A DNA stretch of 60,597 nt, taken from Bacteroidales bacterium. Lineage in GTDB: Bacteria > Bacteroidota > Bacteroidia > Bacteroidales > ML635J-15. Shown piece by piece: positions 24,903-33,456 of this stretch (position 1 is the stretch's first letter; every line of letters starts with the position of its first letter). The stretch lies in contig JAQIBY010000043.1 in assembly GCA_027858835.1 (NCBI GenBank), positions 1 to 60,597 of the forward strand. Direction: 5' to 3'. Made by a program: the position numbers and the translations under genes. Under the pieces are notes generated by a model. That model was not told the DNA's origin. It did no database searches and worked only from the letters and a program-made list of their open reading frames with translations.

Positions 24903-26297
24903 TTATTTGTCCTGCATAAACATTGGATCCCAAGGTGGAAGCTTAATTGGTTTTTGATCCAACACTTTCAAGGTGCTTTTGTCGAGGAATTTTTTGTGAA
25001 TTACCAGACGGAACATGTATTCATTAAACCATTCGTCTGTAAAGCTGAGATATCCATCGTTTCCGTAGGAGGGGCCCCATGAATTCTCAAATTGCCATTT
25101 TGTCGGGTTTTCATTCTCATCCACATCAACCGCCATTAATAGCATTGCATGTGATGAGCCACTTTCTTTACTGATGATGCGTTCGCGTTTATCCATGGTG
25201 AAATCTACGCCGTAAAGTGAGCCGTAATCGAAATTGTTCATGTCTAGGGTGCCGGCATCTTTGCTGAGTTGCTTGCCGACATCACAACTTGCGTACATAC
25301 CTTCGTTTGCTTTTATACTCGCCACGGCAAATTGCTTAAACTTGTCGTTCGGTAAATTAATATATGTCCAGTTTTTGCCTTCCATCACATTTCTGTCATA
25401 TTCAATTTCATACAATTTATAATATTCCCTTGTGGGATCGTTCATGAGCATTACATAATCCTTGGGGCTATATTCGGGCAAGAGTGCATTGTAAAATGAA
25501 AGCGGTGTGTAGGTTTTAGTGGCACCAATCTTGCCATCTTTATCAATAAAACGATAAGAAAACTCTGTTGGTGGTTCACCCAAACTCAGTGCCAGAATAC
25601 GATAAATAGCTTGCAGCATTTCTGTTTTTTGCGCTTGAATTTGTTCTGCTGATGCTTTTGTCTTTGCTAATTCACGTAATTCAAGTGCTTGTTCGCGGAG
25701 TTTTCGTTTTAAAATTTTTCGTAAAAATGCCGTGTTGGATGAATGATGTGTTTCGGGCATGGCAGATGCAGGAACTAAACCATATTTTTCAACCAGATTT
25801 GAAAACGAATTCCATACACCACCGTCGCCAATCGGGTTACTGAAAAGCCAGTCGTTTTTGCGGTCATCCATAGGCTTGTCACTATTTTCAATTACCGCTT
25901 CAAAAAAAAGATTCGATTTTTCCATCATGTCCCAGAAATACAGATAGTTTTCCGAAAACCGAAAATCACTTAAATTGTATTTTTCAATGACTTCAGGACG
26001 TAAACTGTTCAAACTTGTGAACATCCAGCAACGACCGGAGCTCTCTTGATTTGTAATCCCGGTAACATTCACCTTATATTTAAAATGATGATCTACTTTT
26101 CCGACATTATTTCGATTAATTGCCAAATCATTGATTTTGTTATTGCTGATTGCGTTCATCAATGCTTTGTTGTCAGGATCAGTATTGTCATAGCTTCCTC
26201 TAATTTCCTGAATCACTGTTTCATTAAGTGTTCCATTTTGTGCATAAATACTACCCACAAAGCTCATCATAAAAAGAAATACAATGTATTTTTTCAT
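24903..26297 (-). CDS. Secreted C1B-type cysteine peptidase (PepC/bleomycin hydrolase-like)
   Basis: A papain-fold peptidase of 464 aa with an N-terminal signal peptide (MKKYIVFLFMMSFVGSIYAQ), so it acts in the periplasm or outside. The active-site cysteine lies in NQESSGRCWMFTSLNSLRPE, the histidine in GSSHAMLLMAVDV and the asparagine in FENSWGPSYG, as in bleomycin hydrolase and aminopeptidase C. The length fits that group. Exported versions are common in Bacteroidia. It is separated from asnB by 174 bases and has no obvious operon partner. Confidence 0.92.
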   Translation of the reverse strand: MKKYIVFLFMMSFVGSIYAQNGTLNETVIQEIRGSYDNTDPDNKALMNAISNNKINDLAINRNNVGKVDHHFKYKVNVTGITNQESSGRCWMFTSLNSLRPEVIEKYNLSDFRFSENYLYFWDMMEKSNLFFEAVIENSDKPMDDRKNDWLFSNPIGDGGVWNSFSNLVEKYGLVPASAMPETHHSSNTAFLRKILKRKLREQALELRELAKTKASAEQIQAQKTEMLQAIYRILALSLGEPPTEFSYRFIDKDGKIGATKTYTPLSFYNALLPEYSPKDYVMLMNDPTREYYKLYEIEYDRNVMEGKNWTYINLPNDKFKQFAVASIKANEGMYASCDVGKQLSKDAGTLDMNNFDYGSLYGVDFTMDKRERIISKESGSSHAMLLMAVDVDENENPTKWQFENSWGPSYGNDGYLSFTDEWFNEYMFRLVIHKKFLDKSTLKVLDQKPIKLPPWDPMFMQDK

Positions 26298-26481
26298 AAG
26301 TCATAATTTTTATTGATGTAAAAATACAAATAATGCCGGCAAATCAAATAAATTTGTTTCAATGAAAATGACTGCTGCATTCGATGCTTATGATTTGTTT
26401 TTTTTCTTTGAGATAAAAGAAATCCTTGTGCATTTAATGTCAAAAGCATAAAAACCCTTATTTTAGCTAAAATTTAAATTC

Positions 26482-28635
26482 ATGAACAATTCACAAATAC
26501 AATCCGTTGCAGAACAGCTAAATTTGCAGCCAAAATATGTTAAATCCTGCCTTGATTTGTTGCAGGAAGGCGCTACTATCCCCTTTATCAGTCGTTACCG
26601 AAAGGAAAGGACCGGCAGTATGACTGAAGTGGATGTCGAAAATGTGAAAAATGCCATGGAAAGCATGCTCGCGCTTGAAAAACGAAAAGAGAGTGTTTTA
26701 AAATCAATTGATGAGCAAGATTTGTTAGATGATGCATTAAAAACTAAAATTCAGACATGTGATAATCTTACCGAGTTGGAAGATATTTATTTGCCTTATA
26801 AGCCCAAGCGAAAAACGCGTGGCAGTATCGCAAAAGCAAAAGGACTTGAGCCTTTGGCAAAAATAATAATGAGTCAAAATGAAACGGACATTGATTATAG
26901 AGCGCAACAATTTGTTAAAGGTGAGATTGAGTCGCCGGAGGAAGCTTTGCAGGGTGCACGGGATATTATTGCAGAATGGGTAAATGAAAGTGCTCATGCT
27001 AGAAATGCCATGCGAAGATTATTTCAGCGGCAGGGAGTTATTGAGTCTAAAGGGATTAAAAAACAGCTAGAAGAAAATCCGGAAGCAGCTGCTAAATACA
27101 GTGATTATTTTGATTTTTCAGAACCAATACGAAAAGCTGCAGCTCATCGGATTCTGGCAATTCGTCGCGGGGAAACTGAAGGCTTTTTACGTGTGCATGT
27201 CGCACCTGAAAGTGATGAGGCATTGGAGTATTTATATCGCATTTTTATAAAATCAAAAACTGAGGCAGGAAATCAGGTGCAAGTTGCGGTTGACGATTCA
27301 TATAAACGCTTGCTTCAGCCTGCAATGGAAACGGAATTCAAGGCATTGTATAAGGAAAAAGCTGACGAGGAATCAATTCGTGTATTTGCTGAAAACCTGA
27401 AGCAGTTGCTGATGTCACCGCCATTAGGACGAAAAGCTGTTTTGGCAATCGATCCAGGATTTCGTACAGGTTGCAAGATTGTATGTTTGAGTTCGGTAGG
27501 CGAATTGTTGCATAATGAAACCATTTTTCCTCATCCGCCAAAGCGGGATGTGAAAACGGCTAAAAAGAAAGTTTCAAGCCTTGTAGATGCCTATAAAATT
27601 GATGCCATTGCAATTGGGAATGCAACTGCAAGCCGGGAAACTGAAGCCTTTATAAAAACGGTGAGTTTTTCGCGTGATGTATCTGTATTTATGGTAAGTG
27701 AAAACGGTGCATCCATTTACTCAGCTTCTGCCGTTGCAAGAGAAGAATTTCCTCAGTATGATGTCACTGTACGCGGTGCGGTCAGTATTGGACGTCGTCT
27801 AATTGATCCGCTTGCCGAATTGGTGAAAATTGATCCGAAATCGATAGGTGTCGGGCAATATCAACATGATGTGGATCAGAAGAAATTGCAGGAAAGCCTT
27901 GACAGGGGAGTGGAAAGTTGTGTGAATGTTGTTGGTGTTGATGTGAATACCGCATCCCGACATTTATTAACCCATGTAAGCGGATTAGGTCCAAAATTGG
28001 CACAAAATATTGTGGATTTTCGGACGGAAAACGGAGGAATAAAGCGTCGCTCAGATTTGAGAAAAGTAAAACTCATGGGCGATAAGGCTTTTGAGCAGGC
28101 TGCCGGCTTTTTGCGTGTAAAAAATGGTGACGAATTGCTTGATGATAGCGCAGTGCATCCCGAAGCATACGGGTTAGTTAGAGAAATTGCCCGTCAATCC
28201 GGAAAATCTTTAAATGAACTCATCGGGAATTCAGAATACATTAAAACCATTCGTAAAGCGGATTTTGTTACTGAGGAATTTGGATTGCCGACGATTAATG
28301 ATATTCTTAAGGAGCTTGCAAAGCCGGGGCTTGACCCGCGACCTCCAATTAAAGTTTTCACTTTTTCGGAAGCGGTTCGGACAATGGAGGATTTGCAAGC
28401 CGGAATGAAACTTCCTGGAATTGTAACTAATTTGACTCGCTTTGGCGCTTTTGTCGATGTGGGAGTAAAGCAGGACGGTTTAATTCACGTTTCAAATATG
28501 GCAGATCGTTTTGTTTCTGATCCGGCAGAAATTGTAAAATTGCATCAACATGTTATTGTTGAGGTGCTGAATGTTGATGTCGCAAGAAAGCGGATACAGT
28601 TTAAATTGTTGAAAACTGACGCTGAGGTGTTTTAG
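26482..28635 (+). CDS. tex: RNA-binding transcription accessory protein Tex
   Basis: Tex (717 aa) is a conserved nucleic-acid-binding protein acting on transcription elongation. Domains in order: an N-terminal helix-turn-helix-like part, the YqgF-like domain with AIDPGFRTGCKIVCL (near residue 325), helix-hairpin-helix motifs (HVSGLGPKLAQNIVDFR near 497), and a C-terminal S1 domain (about 645-712; GMKLPGIVTNLTRFGAFVDVG). The length is slightly below the usual 730-780. It is transcribed on the plus strand, divergent from the C1 peptidase, and is followed 56 bases later by the DEAD-box helicase. Confidence 0.95.
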   Translation: MNNSQIQSVAEQLNLQPKYVKSCLDLLQEGATIPFISRYRKERTGSMTEVDVENVKNAMESMLALEKRKESVLKSIDEQDLLDDALKTKIQTCDNLTELEDIYLPYKPKRKTRGSIAKAKGLEPLAKIIMSQNETDIDYRAQQFVKGEIESPEEALQGARDIIAEWVNESAHARNAMRRLFQRQGVIESKGIKKQLEENPEAAAKYSDYFDFSEPIRKAAAHRILAIRRGETEGFLRVHVAPESDEALEYLYRIFIKSKTEAGNQVQVAVDDSYKRLLQPAMETEFKALYKEKADEESIRVFAENLKQLLMSPPLGRKAVLAIDPGFRTGCKIVCLSSVGELLHNETIFPHPPKRDVKTAKKKVSSLVDAYKIDAIAIGNATASRETEAFIKTVSFSRDVSVFMVSENGASIYSASAVAREEFPQYDVTVRGAVSIGRRLIDPLAELVKIDPKSIGVGQYQHDVDQKKLQESLDRGVESCVNVVGVDVNTASRHLLTHVSGLGPKLAQNIVDFRTENGGIKRRSDLRKVKLMGDKAFEQAAGFLRVKNGDELLDDSAVHPEAYGLVREIARQSGKSLNELIGNSEYIKTIRKADFVTEEFGLPTINDILKELAKPGLDPRPPIKVFTFSEAVRTMEDLQAGMKLPGIVTNLTRFGAFVDVGVKQDGLIHVSNMADRFVSDPAEIVKLHQHVIVEVLNVDVARKRIQFKLLKTDAEVF

Positions 28636-28664
28636 CAGCATTTCGCAAGTACAATATTTTCTGT

Positions 28665-28672
28665 TAGATTTG
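28665..28672 (+). promoter_or_regulatory. -7 element of the DEAD-box helicase gene
   Basis: TAGATTTG matches TAnnTTTG exactly, 19 bases downstream of a partial -33 box (TTCG near 28642). It lies between the tex stop and the ATG at 28692, so the helicase can be transcribed independently of tex. Confidence 0.5.
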
Positions 28673-28691
28673 CAAGATTAGAAAAGAAATT

Positions 28692-29930
28692 ATGCGATTT
28701 GACGAAATAATACAAGATGATGCCTTAATAGATGCCATCGCTTATATGGGATTTACCGATGCGACAGAAATTCAAATACATGCAATTCCTTTAATTTTAA
28801 AACAATCGGATTTGATTGCATGTGCCCAAACCGGAACCGGAAAAACAGCGGCATTTGTTATTCCCTTGTTAAGTTTGTTGCGCGATCAAAATCTTAATGT
28901 AAAAGGAGTTAAAGCCTTGATTGTTGTGCCGACAAGAGAGTTGGCAGTACAGATTGACCGTGAGATTCAAGGAATCGCCTATTTTTTAGATTTAACATCC
29001 ATCGCGATCTATGGTGGAGGAGACGGCTCAGGATGGGATACCGAAAGACGAGCCTTAACGGATGGAATTGATATTGTGGTTGCAACACCGGGGCGCCTGC
29101 TTTCTCATTTGAAGCTGGGCGGTGTGCATTTTTCAAATTTGCGACATTTTATTTTAGATGAAGCGGATAAAATGTTGGACATGGGATTTTTTGAAGATAT
29201 TGTGAAAATCAGTACTTATCTCCCGGAAAAGCGTCAAACACTGATGTTTTCAGCGACCATGCCTCCGAAAATTCGTCAATTAACCGGAAAATTGCTTCAT
29301 AAACCTGTGGAACTCAATTTTAATCTGTCTAAGCCGGCTGAAGGTGTTGATCAGCGGGTTTATCCGGTATTAGAAAAACATAAATTACCGTTAATTGAGC
29401 ATATTTTGACCGAAGCACAGTATGAGCGTGTGCTTATTTTTACTTCGACAAAGTTGAAGGTGCGGGAGGTGGTACGTGCACTCAAGCGGACCAAACTAAA
29501 TGTTGAAGGCGTATCCTCTGATCTTGAGCAGAATGAACGCGAAGAAATTTTGCGTCAATTTAAAGCCGGAAACCTTAGGGTTTTGGTTGCGACTGATGTT
29601 TTGAGTCGGGGAATTGACATAAAAAACATTCATCTTATTATTAATTACTCAGTTCCCAATGATGCCGAAGATTATGTGCATCGTGTCGGGCGAACTGCTA
29701 GAGCTGACAAAACCGGTGTAGCTGTAACTTTCGTAACGCCTGACGAGATGCGTAGTTTTGATCAGATTGAGCGGCTTATTGAAACAAAATTAAATAAGTT
29801 ACAAATTCCATTTGCTCCTGAAGAAACCCCTGCTTGGGCTACTGGTCCAGGAAGGAAGAATTTTAAAAAGCGTAACTATAAATCATCAAAAAAGCCTCGG
29901 AATAATAAAAATTCCGGAAAGCATCGTTAA
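28692..29930 (+). CDS. DEAD-box RNA helicase (RhlE-like)
   Basis: An ATP-dependent RNA helicase of 412 aa with the motif series TEIQIHAIP (Q motif), AQTGTGKT (I), PTRELA (Ia), ATPGR (Ib), LDEADKMLDMGF (II), SATMP (III), TDVLSRGIDI (V) and HRVGRTAR (VI). The C-terminus is a basic tail (FKKRNYKSSKKPRNNKN) that probably binds RNA. Bacteroidota carry several RhlE-like helicases; the subtype is inferred from length and tail. The role is probably ribosome assembly or RNA decay. Confidence 0.95.
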   Translation: MRFDEIIQDDALIDAIAYMGFTDATEIQIHAIPLILKQSDLIACAQTGTGKTAAFVIPLLSLLRDQNLNVKGVKALIVVPTRELAVQIDREIQGIAYFLDLTSIAIYGGGDGSGWDTERRALTDGIDIVVATPGRLLSHLKLGGVHFSNLRHFILDEADKMLDMGFFEDIVKISTYLPEKRQTLMFSATMPPKIRQLTGKLLHKPVELNFNLSKPAEGVDQRVYPVLEKHKLPLIEHILTEAQYERVLIFTSTKLKVREVVRALKRTKLNVEGVSSDLEQNEREEILRQFKAGNLRVLVATDVLSRGIDIKNIHLIINYSVPNDAEDYVHRVGRTARADKTGVAVTFVTPDEMRSFDQIERLIETKLNKLQIPFAPEETPAWATGPGRKNFKKRNYKSSKKPRNNKNSGKHR

Positions 29931-30159
29931 TCAAATTTTCATAATGTTTTATCACAAGAGATTGGTTATTCATCAAAGCGAATTGTTTTTTTTGTGATAT
30001 GATCGTATCTTTAAGTCGAATTTAGAGGCATGACAAATCAGAACCTTATCTTTAATTAGTTCAATCCCTGAAATGATTATAGTGATGTTTTGATTTGTTG
30101 AGCTTGTTTGAAATTTTACAATATTCTTTGCAGTTGTCTGAATGTTTGACAATGCATTT

Positions 30160-30296
30160 AATTTTTTCCATACCTCGGTATGGATTTATTAAGCTTAGTC
30201 AGCGTGGCGAAATCCCTTGTGAACTGACCCTCCTGATTTAAGCGTGCTTTTTCTGTTGTGGCTTAACCCGGAGTGTGGCGCTCCGGGTTATTTTTT
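30160..30296 (+). ncRNA. Candidate structured RNA with alternative pairings
   Basis: Elements in order: hairpin CCATAC-CTCG-GTATGG (30168-30183); GCTTAGTCAG (30193-30202), whose GTCAG pairs with CTGAC (30224-30228) and whose GCTTA can pair with TAAGC at 30239-30243; a second option in which TTAAGC (30238-30243) pairs with GCTTAA (30261-30266); then a terminator hairpin. The two pairings of TTAAGC exclude each other, as in attenuators. No Rfam family was recognised by eye. It may be a free-standing small RNA or the leader of the gene at 30427. Boundaries are approximate. Confidence 0.45.
30265..30296 (+). terminator. Strong intrinsic terminator
   Basis: AACCCGGAG-TGTGGCG-CTCCGGGTT is a perfect 9-bp GC-rich stem followed by ATTTTTT. 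It is unusually GC-rich for this AT-rich intergenic region. It is too far from the helicase stop (335 bases) to be an ordinary terminator of that gene. Confidence 0.85.
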
Positions 30297-30426
30297 CAAA
30301 AAAATATGCTGAGTTTTATTTTTGTATTATTGTTTTTTTTAGATTTGAACAGTTGAGATTAACAATAATAAGGGATTCTTAATCGCAAACTTATTTATTA
30401 ATCATTTTGAAAAAATTTACCCAACT

Positions 30427-30753
30427 GTGAGCAAATTACGTGTTATCAAAGATTATGACAAGCTTGATCTGAACATCAAAGAGCAGATTAAACTAACTTA
30501 TCCTGAGGGATTTATGCAGCATTTGATTACTTTTACTAATCGTGAGGGTAAATTAGTGAGTGCGTTACCTTTTGAAACTGAGGATAAGATTTATCTTGTA
30601 CGAATGAATCAAGAGGAGGCATCAAATATCATTGATTTGGATAATGATTATGATGATTCCGGATTTCTCAAAGATGAAATTAAAGAGGAATTTGAAAACA
30701 AGTACGACCTTGCCGATGATGAATTTGATGATGATGATGACGATGACAAGTAG
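30427..30753 (+). CDS. Small conserved protein with polyaspartate tail
   Basis: A 108-aa protein starting with GTG (no ATG is available upstream in frame). The folded part (about 1-70) reads KLRVIKDYDKLDLNIKEQIK, HLITFTNREGKLVSALPFET and EDKIYLVRMNQEEA. The C-terminal 35 residues are strongly acidic and end in DDEFDDDDDDDK. Proteins of this appearance occur across Bacteroidota, sometimes mislabelled as DNA primase; no function is established. The acidic tail recalls the RNA polymerase delta subunit of Firmicutes, but no homology is visible. It is monocistronic and faces the HSDR_N protein gene. Confidence 0.75.
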   Translation: MSKLRVIKDYDKLDLNIKEQIKLTYPEGFMQHLITFTNREGKLVSALPFETEDKIYLVRMNQEEASNIIDLDNDYDDSGFLKDEIKEEFENKYDLADDEFDDDDDDDK

Positions 30754-30762
30754 AAATCGTTT

Positions 30763-31209
30763 TTATAAATCAGAATAATTTGGCATTACTTTTAAAAATT
30801 TCATTGTGTTGTTTCCCTCGATTTTGCAGATATAGTGGGACAAGCCATTGCTTACAAATAAATAGGGAACATGAAAATGCAAGTTGTATTCAGCAATTTG
30901 TTGGAATACTGCTTGGCTAATCTTAATTGAAGGCGCTTTACATTCAATTAAGACGATGGGTTTTCCTTGTTTGTCGGCAATTAGGGCATCGTAGCGCTTG
31001 CTGAGTCCGTTGATATGAACTTCTTTTTCTACAGAAATCAATCCTGCAGGCACCACTTTTTCTTGTATGAAAAATTGAATTAAATGCTGTCTGACCCACT
31101 CTTCCGGGGTGCATAAAATGAATTTTTTACGAATTGCATCGAAAATAAAGTTTTGATTATTACGTTTTTCAAATCGAAATTTGTATTTTGGAAGATTAAG
31201 TTCCTGCAT
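30763..31209 (-). CDS. Type I restriction enzyme R N-terminal domain (HSDR_N_2) protein
   Basis: A stand-alone 148-aa protein with the nuclease-like HSDR_N_2 domain. CTPEEWVRQHLIQFFIQEK is followed by VEKEVHINGLSKRYDALIAD and PIVLIECKAPS, which supplies the D...ExK core of a PD-(D/E)XK fold. There is no helicase or modification subunit nearby, so it is not a restriction enzyme by itself. Single-domain versions are widespread in Bacteroidota core genomes with unknown function. A TTG at 31227 is in frame; the ATG at 31209 is preferred. It is divergent from the AMP nucleosidase gene. Confidence 0.85.
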   Translation of the reverse strand: MQELNLPKYKFRFEKRNNQNFIFDAIRKKFILCTPEEWVRQHLIQFFIQEKVVPAGLISVEKEVHINGLSKRYDALIADKQGKPIVLIECKAPSIKISQAVFQQIAEYNLHFHVPYLFVSNGLSHYICKIEGNNTMKFLKVMPNYSDL

Positions 31210-31258
31210 TATATTAATTTTGGACAAATTTAGTGATTCTCATTAAAATAAACAGATT

Positions 31259-32026
31259 ATGAAAACAAAACAAGAAATTGTTGAAAATTGGCTGCCCCGA
31301 TATACACAAATCCCACTCAATGAATTTGGAGAATATGTTTTATTGACAAATTTTCAATTGTATGTCGATATGTTTGCTGAAAAATACAATGTCGCAGTTA
31401 CAACGGATGCAAATATGCCGACTGCTTCGGCCAATGGAGTCACAATTATTAATTTCGGTATGGGAAGTCCGAATGCTGCTACCATCATGGATTTATTGGC
31501 AGCTGTGCATCCGAAGGCTGTTTTGTTTCTCGGCAAATGCGGCGGACTTAAAAAGAAAAATCAACTCGGCGATTTAATTTTGCCCATTGCAGCGATACGC
31601 TCTGAGGGAACATCCGATGATTACCTTCCACCCGAAGTACCGGCTTTACCGGCTTTTATGTTGCAGCGTGCTGTTTCAACAAGTATTCGTGATGCAAAAC
31701 GTGATTATTGGACAGGAACTGTTTTGACTACTAACCGAAGAGTTTGGGAATACGATGAACGATTTAAAAAGTATCTGAAGAAAACCCGTGCTATGGCTGT
31801 TGATATGGAAACTGCTACGATTTTTATAACCGGATTTGCGAACGGAATTCCTTCGGGAGCTATATTGCTGGTGTCGGACCAACCAATGATTTCGACCGGA
31901 GTAAAAACTGATAAAAGCGATCAGAAAATAACCGAAAAATTTGTCGGGGATCATATTAACATTGGAATTGAATCGCTGCGGATTATTCGTGACGAAGGTC
32001 GTTCTGTTAAGCATTTGCACTTTTAG
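31259..32026 (+). CDS. amn: AMP nucleosidase
   Basis: A 255-aa PNP/UDP-phosphorylase-fold enzyme of the short AMP nucleosidase group found in Bacteroidota; it hydrolyses AMP to adenine and ribose 5-phosphate. Landmarks are NFGMGSPNAATIMDLLAAV, LFLGKCGGLKKKNQLGDLIL, the AIRSEGTSDDYLPPEVPALP segment and AVDMETATIFITGFANGIP, which carries the catalytic-site ME. It lacks the long N-terminal regulatory domain of the E. coli enzyme. Its stop overlaps the convergent M64 peptidase stop by 3-4 bases. Confidence 0.9.
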   Translation: MKTKQEIVENWLPRYTQIPLNEFGEYVLLTNFQLYVDMFAEKYNVAVTTDANMPTASANGVTIINFGMGSPNAATIMDLLAAVHPKAVLFLGKCGGLKKKNQLGDLILPIAAIRSEGTSDDYLPPEVPALPAFMLQRAVSTSIRDAKRDYWTGTVLTTNRRVWEYDERFKKYLKKTRAMAVDMETATIFITGFANGIPSGAILLVSDQPMISTGVKTDKSDQKITEKFVGDHINIGIESLRIIRDEGRSVKHLHF

Positions 32027-33306
32027 TCCGATTCGCTTTCTGAATAATAATTTATCATTTCAACTAAAATATCCTGACAAACAGGGCAAAAATCGGTGTC
32101 ATTGCTTTTCATTCTGCAGTTTCTGACTGGGCGATAAATTCCTTTGCTTAAGTATCTTGCGCCTTCAAATACTCCAACCACTTCGTCGTATTCTTTTGTG
32201 TCAGGAGTTGGAATGGGAGTAGTATCGGAAAGCATGTGTTTCCATTTCTTGTCAAAATTAACCAGATTGGTAATATTCGGCTCAATTAATTCAAAATTTA
32301 AATCAGGATGCTCAACATAAGCTGTTGATGAGCTATAATATTCATCTGCTAATCCGCCGAAAGCATGTCCGAATTCATGGGTAAGTACAATTTCTGATAA
32401 ATAGTGATCTGAACTGACTACTGAAAAGTGATTAAATACGCCTCCTCCGCCATATTTATCTGTATTTACAAGAATAATTATCTGATCGTGCGGAATTCCG
32501 TTCAGGAGATCCATACTTTGGTGATATGATAATGTTGTAAGATATCGCTCACTGCCGAATGTGTGAAACCGACTGTTTGCAGCAGTTTCTTTCCAGATGT
32601 TTTCTCCAGGTAAATCCGTTCCGCTTTCTGTTGACACAGATTTTACCGCATAAAAATTAAATTTTTCTTTGTGTGCGCTAAATGGTGCTGTATTCAGAAA
32701 ATGATTTGTCATTCGATTTGCATCATTCGTGAATTTGTCCATCTCTGCTTCTGTGTAACCTTCTGCGATAATGGCGATATCAACCGCTTTTTGGGGATTT
32801 TCTTTCCCGTAAATGAGAGAAAAATCTGTTTTTTGTTGAGGGATTTCTGTTTCGCTTACTTCTGGGTCAAAATAGCTTTCCCAAATTTTCTTGAAATTGC
32901 CGAGATGCGCTTGGTAAATAATTTCTATATGCACTCCAATTTTTGGATAGGGAATGAATACCGTTTCTTCAAATATGCGTTTTCTGTTGGGTGCTTCTTT
33001 CGTATCTTGCCATTCTTCAAACATGGTTTCAAAAGGCATTGCAAAAAGCAAGTTGTCATTGTCTCTGCGACGAACTTGCAGGATGTAAGACGCATGCAAC
33101 TGCTCCGGCAATAAATTATTTTTTGGTCCGCTGTACGGTGTTTCCCTCACAAATCGTTTTAAACTGTAATTTTCCGTGCTGTCTGTTCCGAAATGATATA
33201 AATCCAAACGAAGCCTATCTTTTGTAAAGTTTTCGTCGTATGATTGTGCAACCAGTATCGATAGGCATCCAAATAGGCTTATAATTGTAACTAAATATTT
33301 TTTCAT
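32023..33306 (-). CDS. Secreted M64-family metallopeptidase
   Basis: A 427-aa peptidase of the IgA-peptidase-like M64 family. The signal peptide is MKKYLVTIISLFGCLSILVAQ. An N-terminal beta domain precedes the catalytic part, with AIIAEGYTEAEMDKFTND, a tyrosine/aspartate-rich region and the zinc motif LTHEFGHAFGGLADEYY (HExxH with the downstream GLADEY loop). Cysteines near the C-terminus (CRMKSNDTDFCPVCQ) may form disulphides. A TTG at 33315 is in frame; the ATG at 33306 starts a proper signal peptide. Family members are often found in gut and marine Bacteroidota; the substrate is unknown. Confidence 0.9.
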   Translation of the reverse strand: MKKYLVTIISLFGCLSILVAQSYDENFTKDRLRLDLYHFGTDSTENYSLKRFVRETPYSGPKNNLLPEQLHASYILQVRRRDNDNLLFAMPFETMFEEWQDTKEAPNRKRIFEETVFIPYPKIGVHIEIIYQAHLGNFKKIWESYFDPEVSETEIPQQKTDFSLIYGKENPQKAVDIAIIAEGYTEAEMDKFTNDANRMTNHFLNTAPFSAHKEKFNFYAVKSVSTESGTDLPGENIWKETAANSRFHTFGSERYLTTLSYHQSMDLLNGIPHDQIIILVNTDKYGGGGVFNHFSVVSSDHYLSEIVLTHEFGHAFGGLADEYYSSSTAYVEHPDLNFELIEPNITNLVNFDKKWKHMLSDTTPIPTPDTKEYDEVVGVFEGARYLSKGIYRPVRNCRMKSNDTDFCPVCQDILVEMINYYSESESD

Positions 33307-33456
33307 AATATGCAATGCTAGTTACAGGCTAAATTAGTGAAAATTTGGAAATGCACTGTGTTTTTTTGATAAGATGTGATTGTTGATGGAAAGTTTATGC
33401 ATTGTCTCTCATCTGAAAACATTTTTATTATATTCGTCTGATTAAAATTTGATATC

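Larger units (their letters stand above)
29931..30426. other. Gene-free stretch with a candidate structured RNA
   Basis: About 0.5 kb lies between the helicase gene and the acidic-protein gene. The first 230 bases show nothing convincing. From about 30160 a series of hairpins ends in a strong terminator at 30265-30296. The remaining 130 bases form an AT-rich leader, with a sequence at 30396-30414 weakly like the 1871/43563 repeat. Confidence 0.5.

Noticed and set aside
30160-30296. Identification as 6S RNA
   Set aside because: Size and terminator allow it, but the long closing stem and central bubble of 6S RNA could not be drawn.
30763-31209. Type I restriction system
   Set aside because: Only an isolated HSDR_N-like domain is present; there is no HsdS, HsdM or helicase part.
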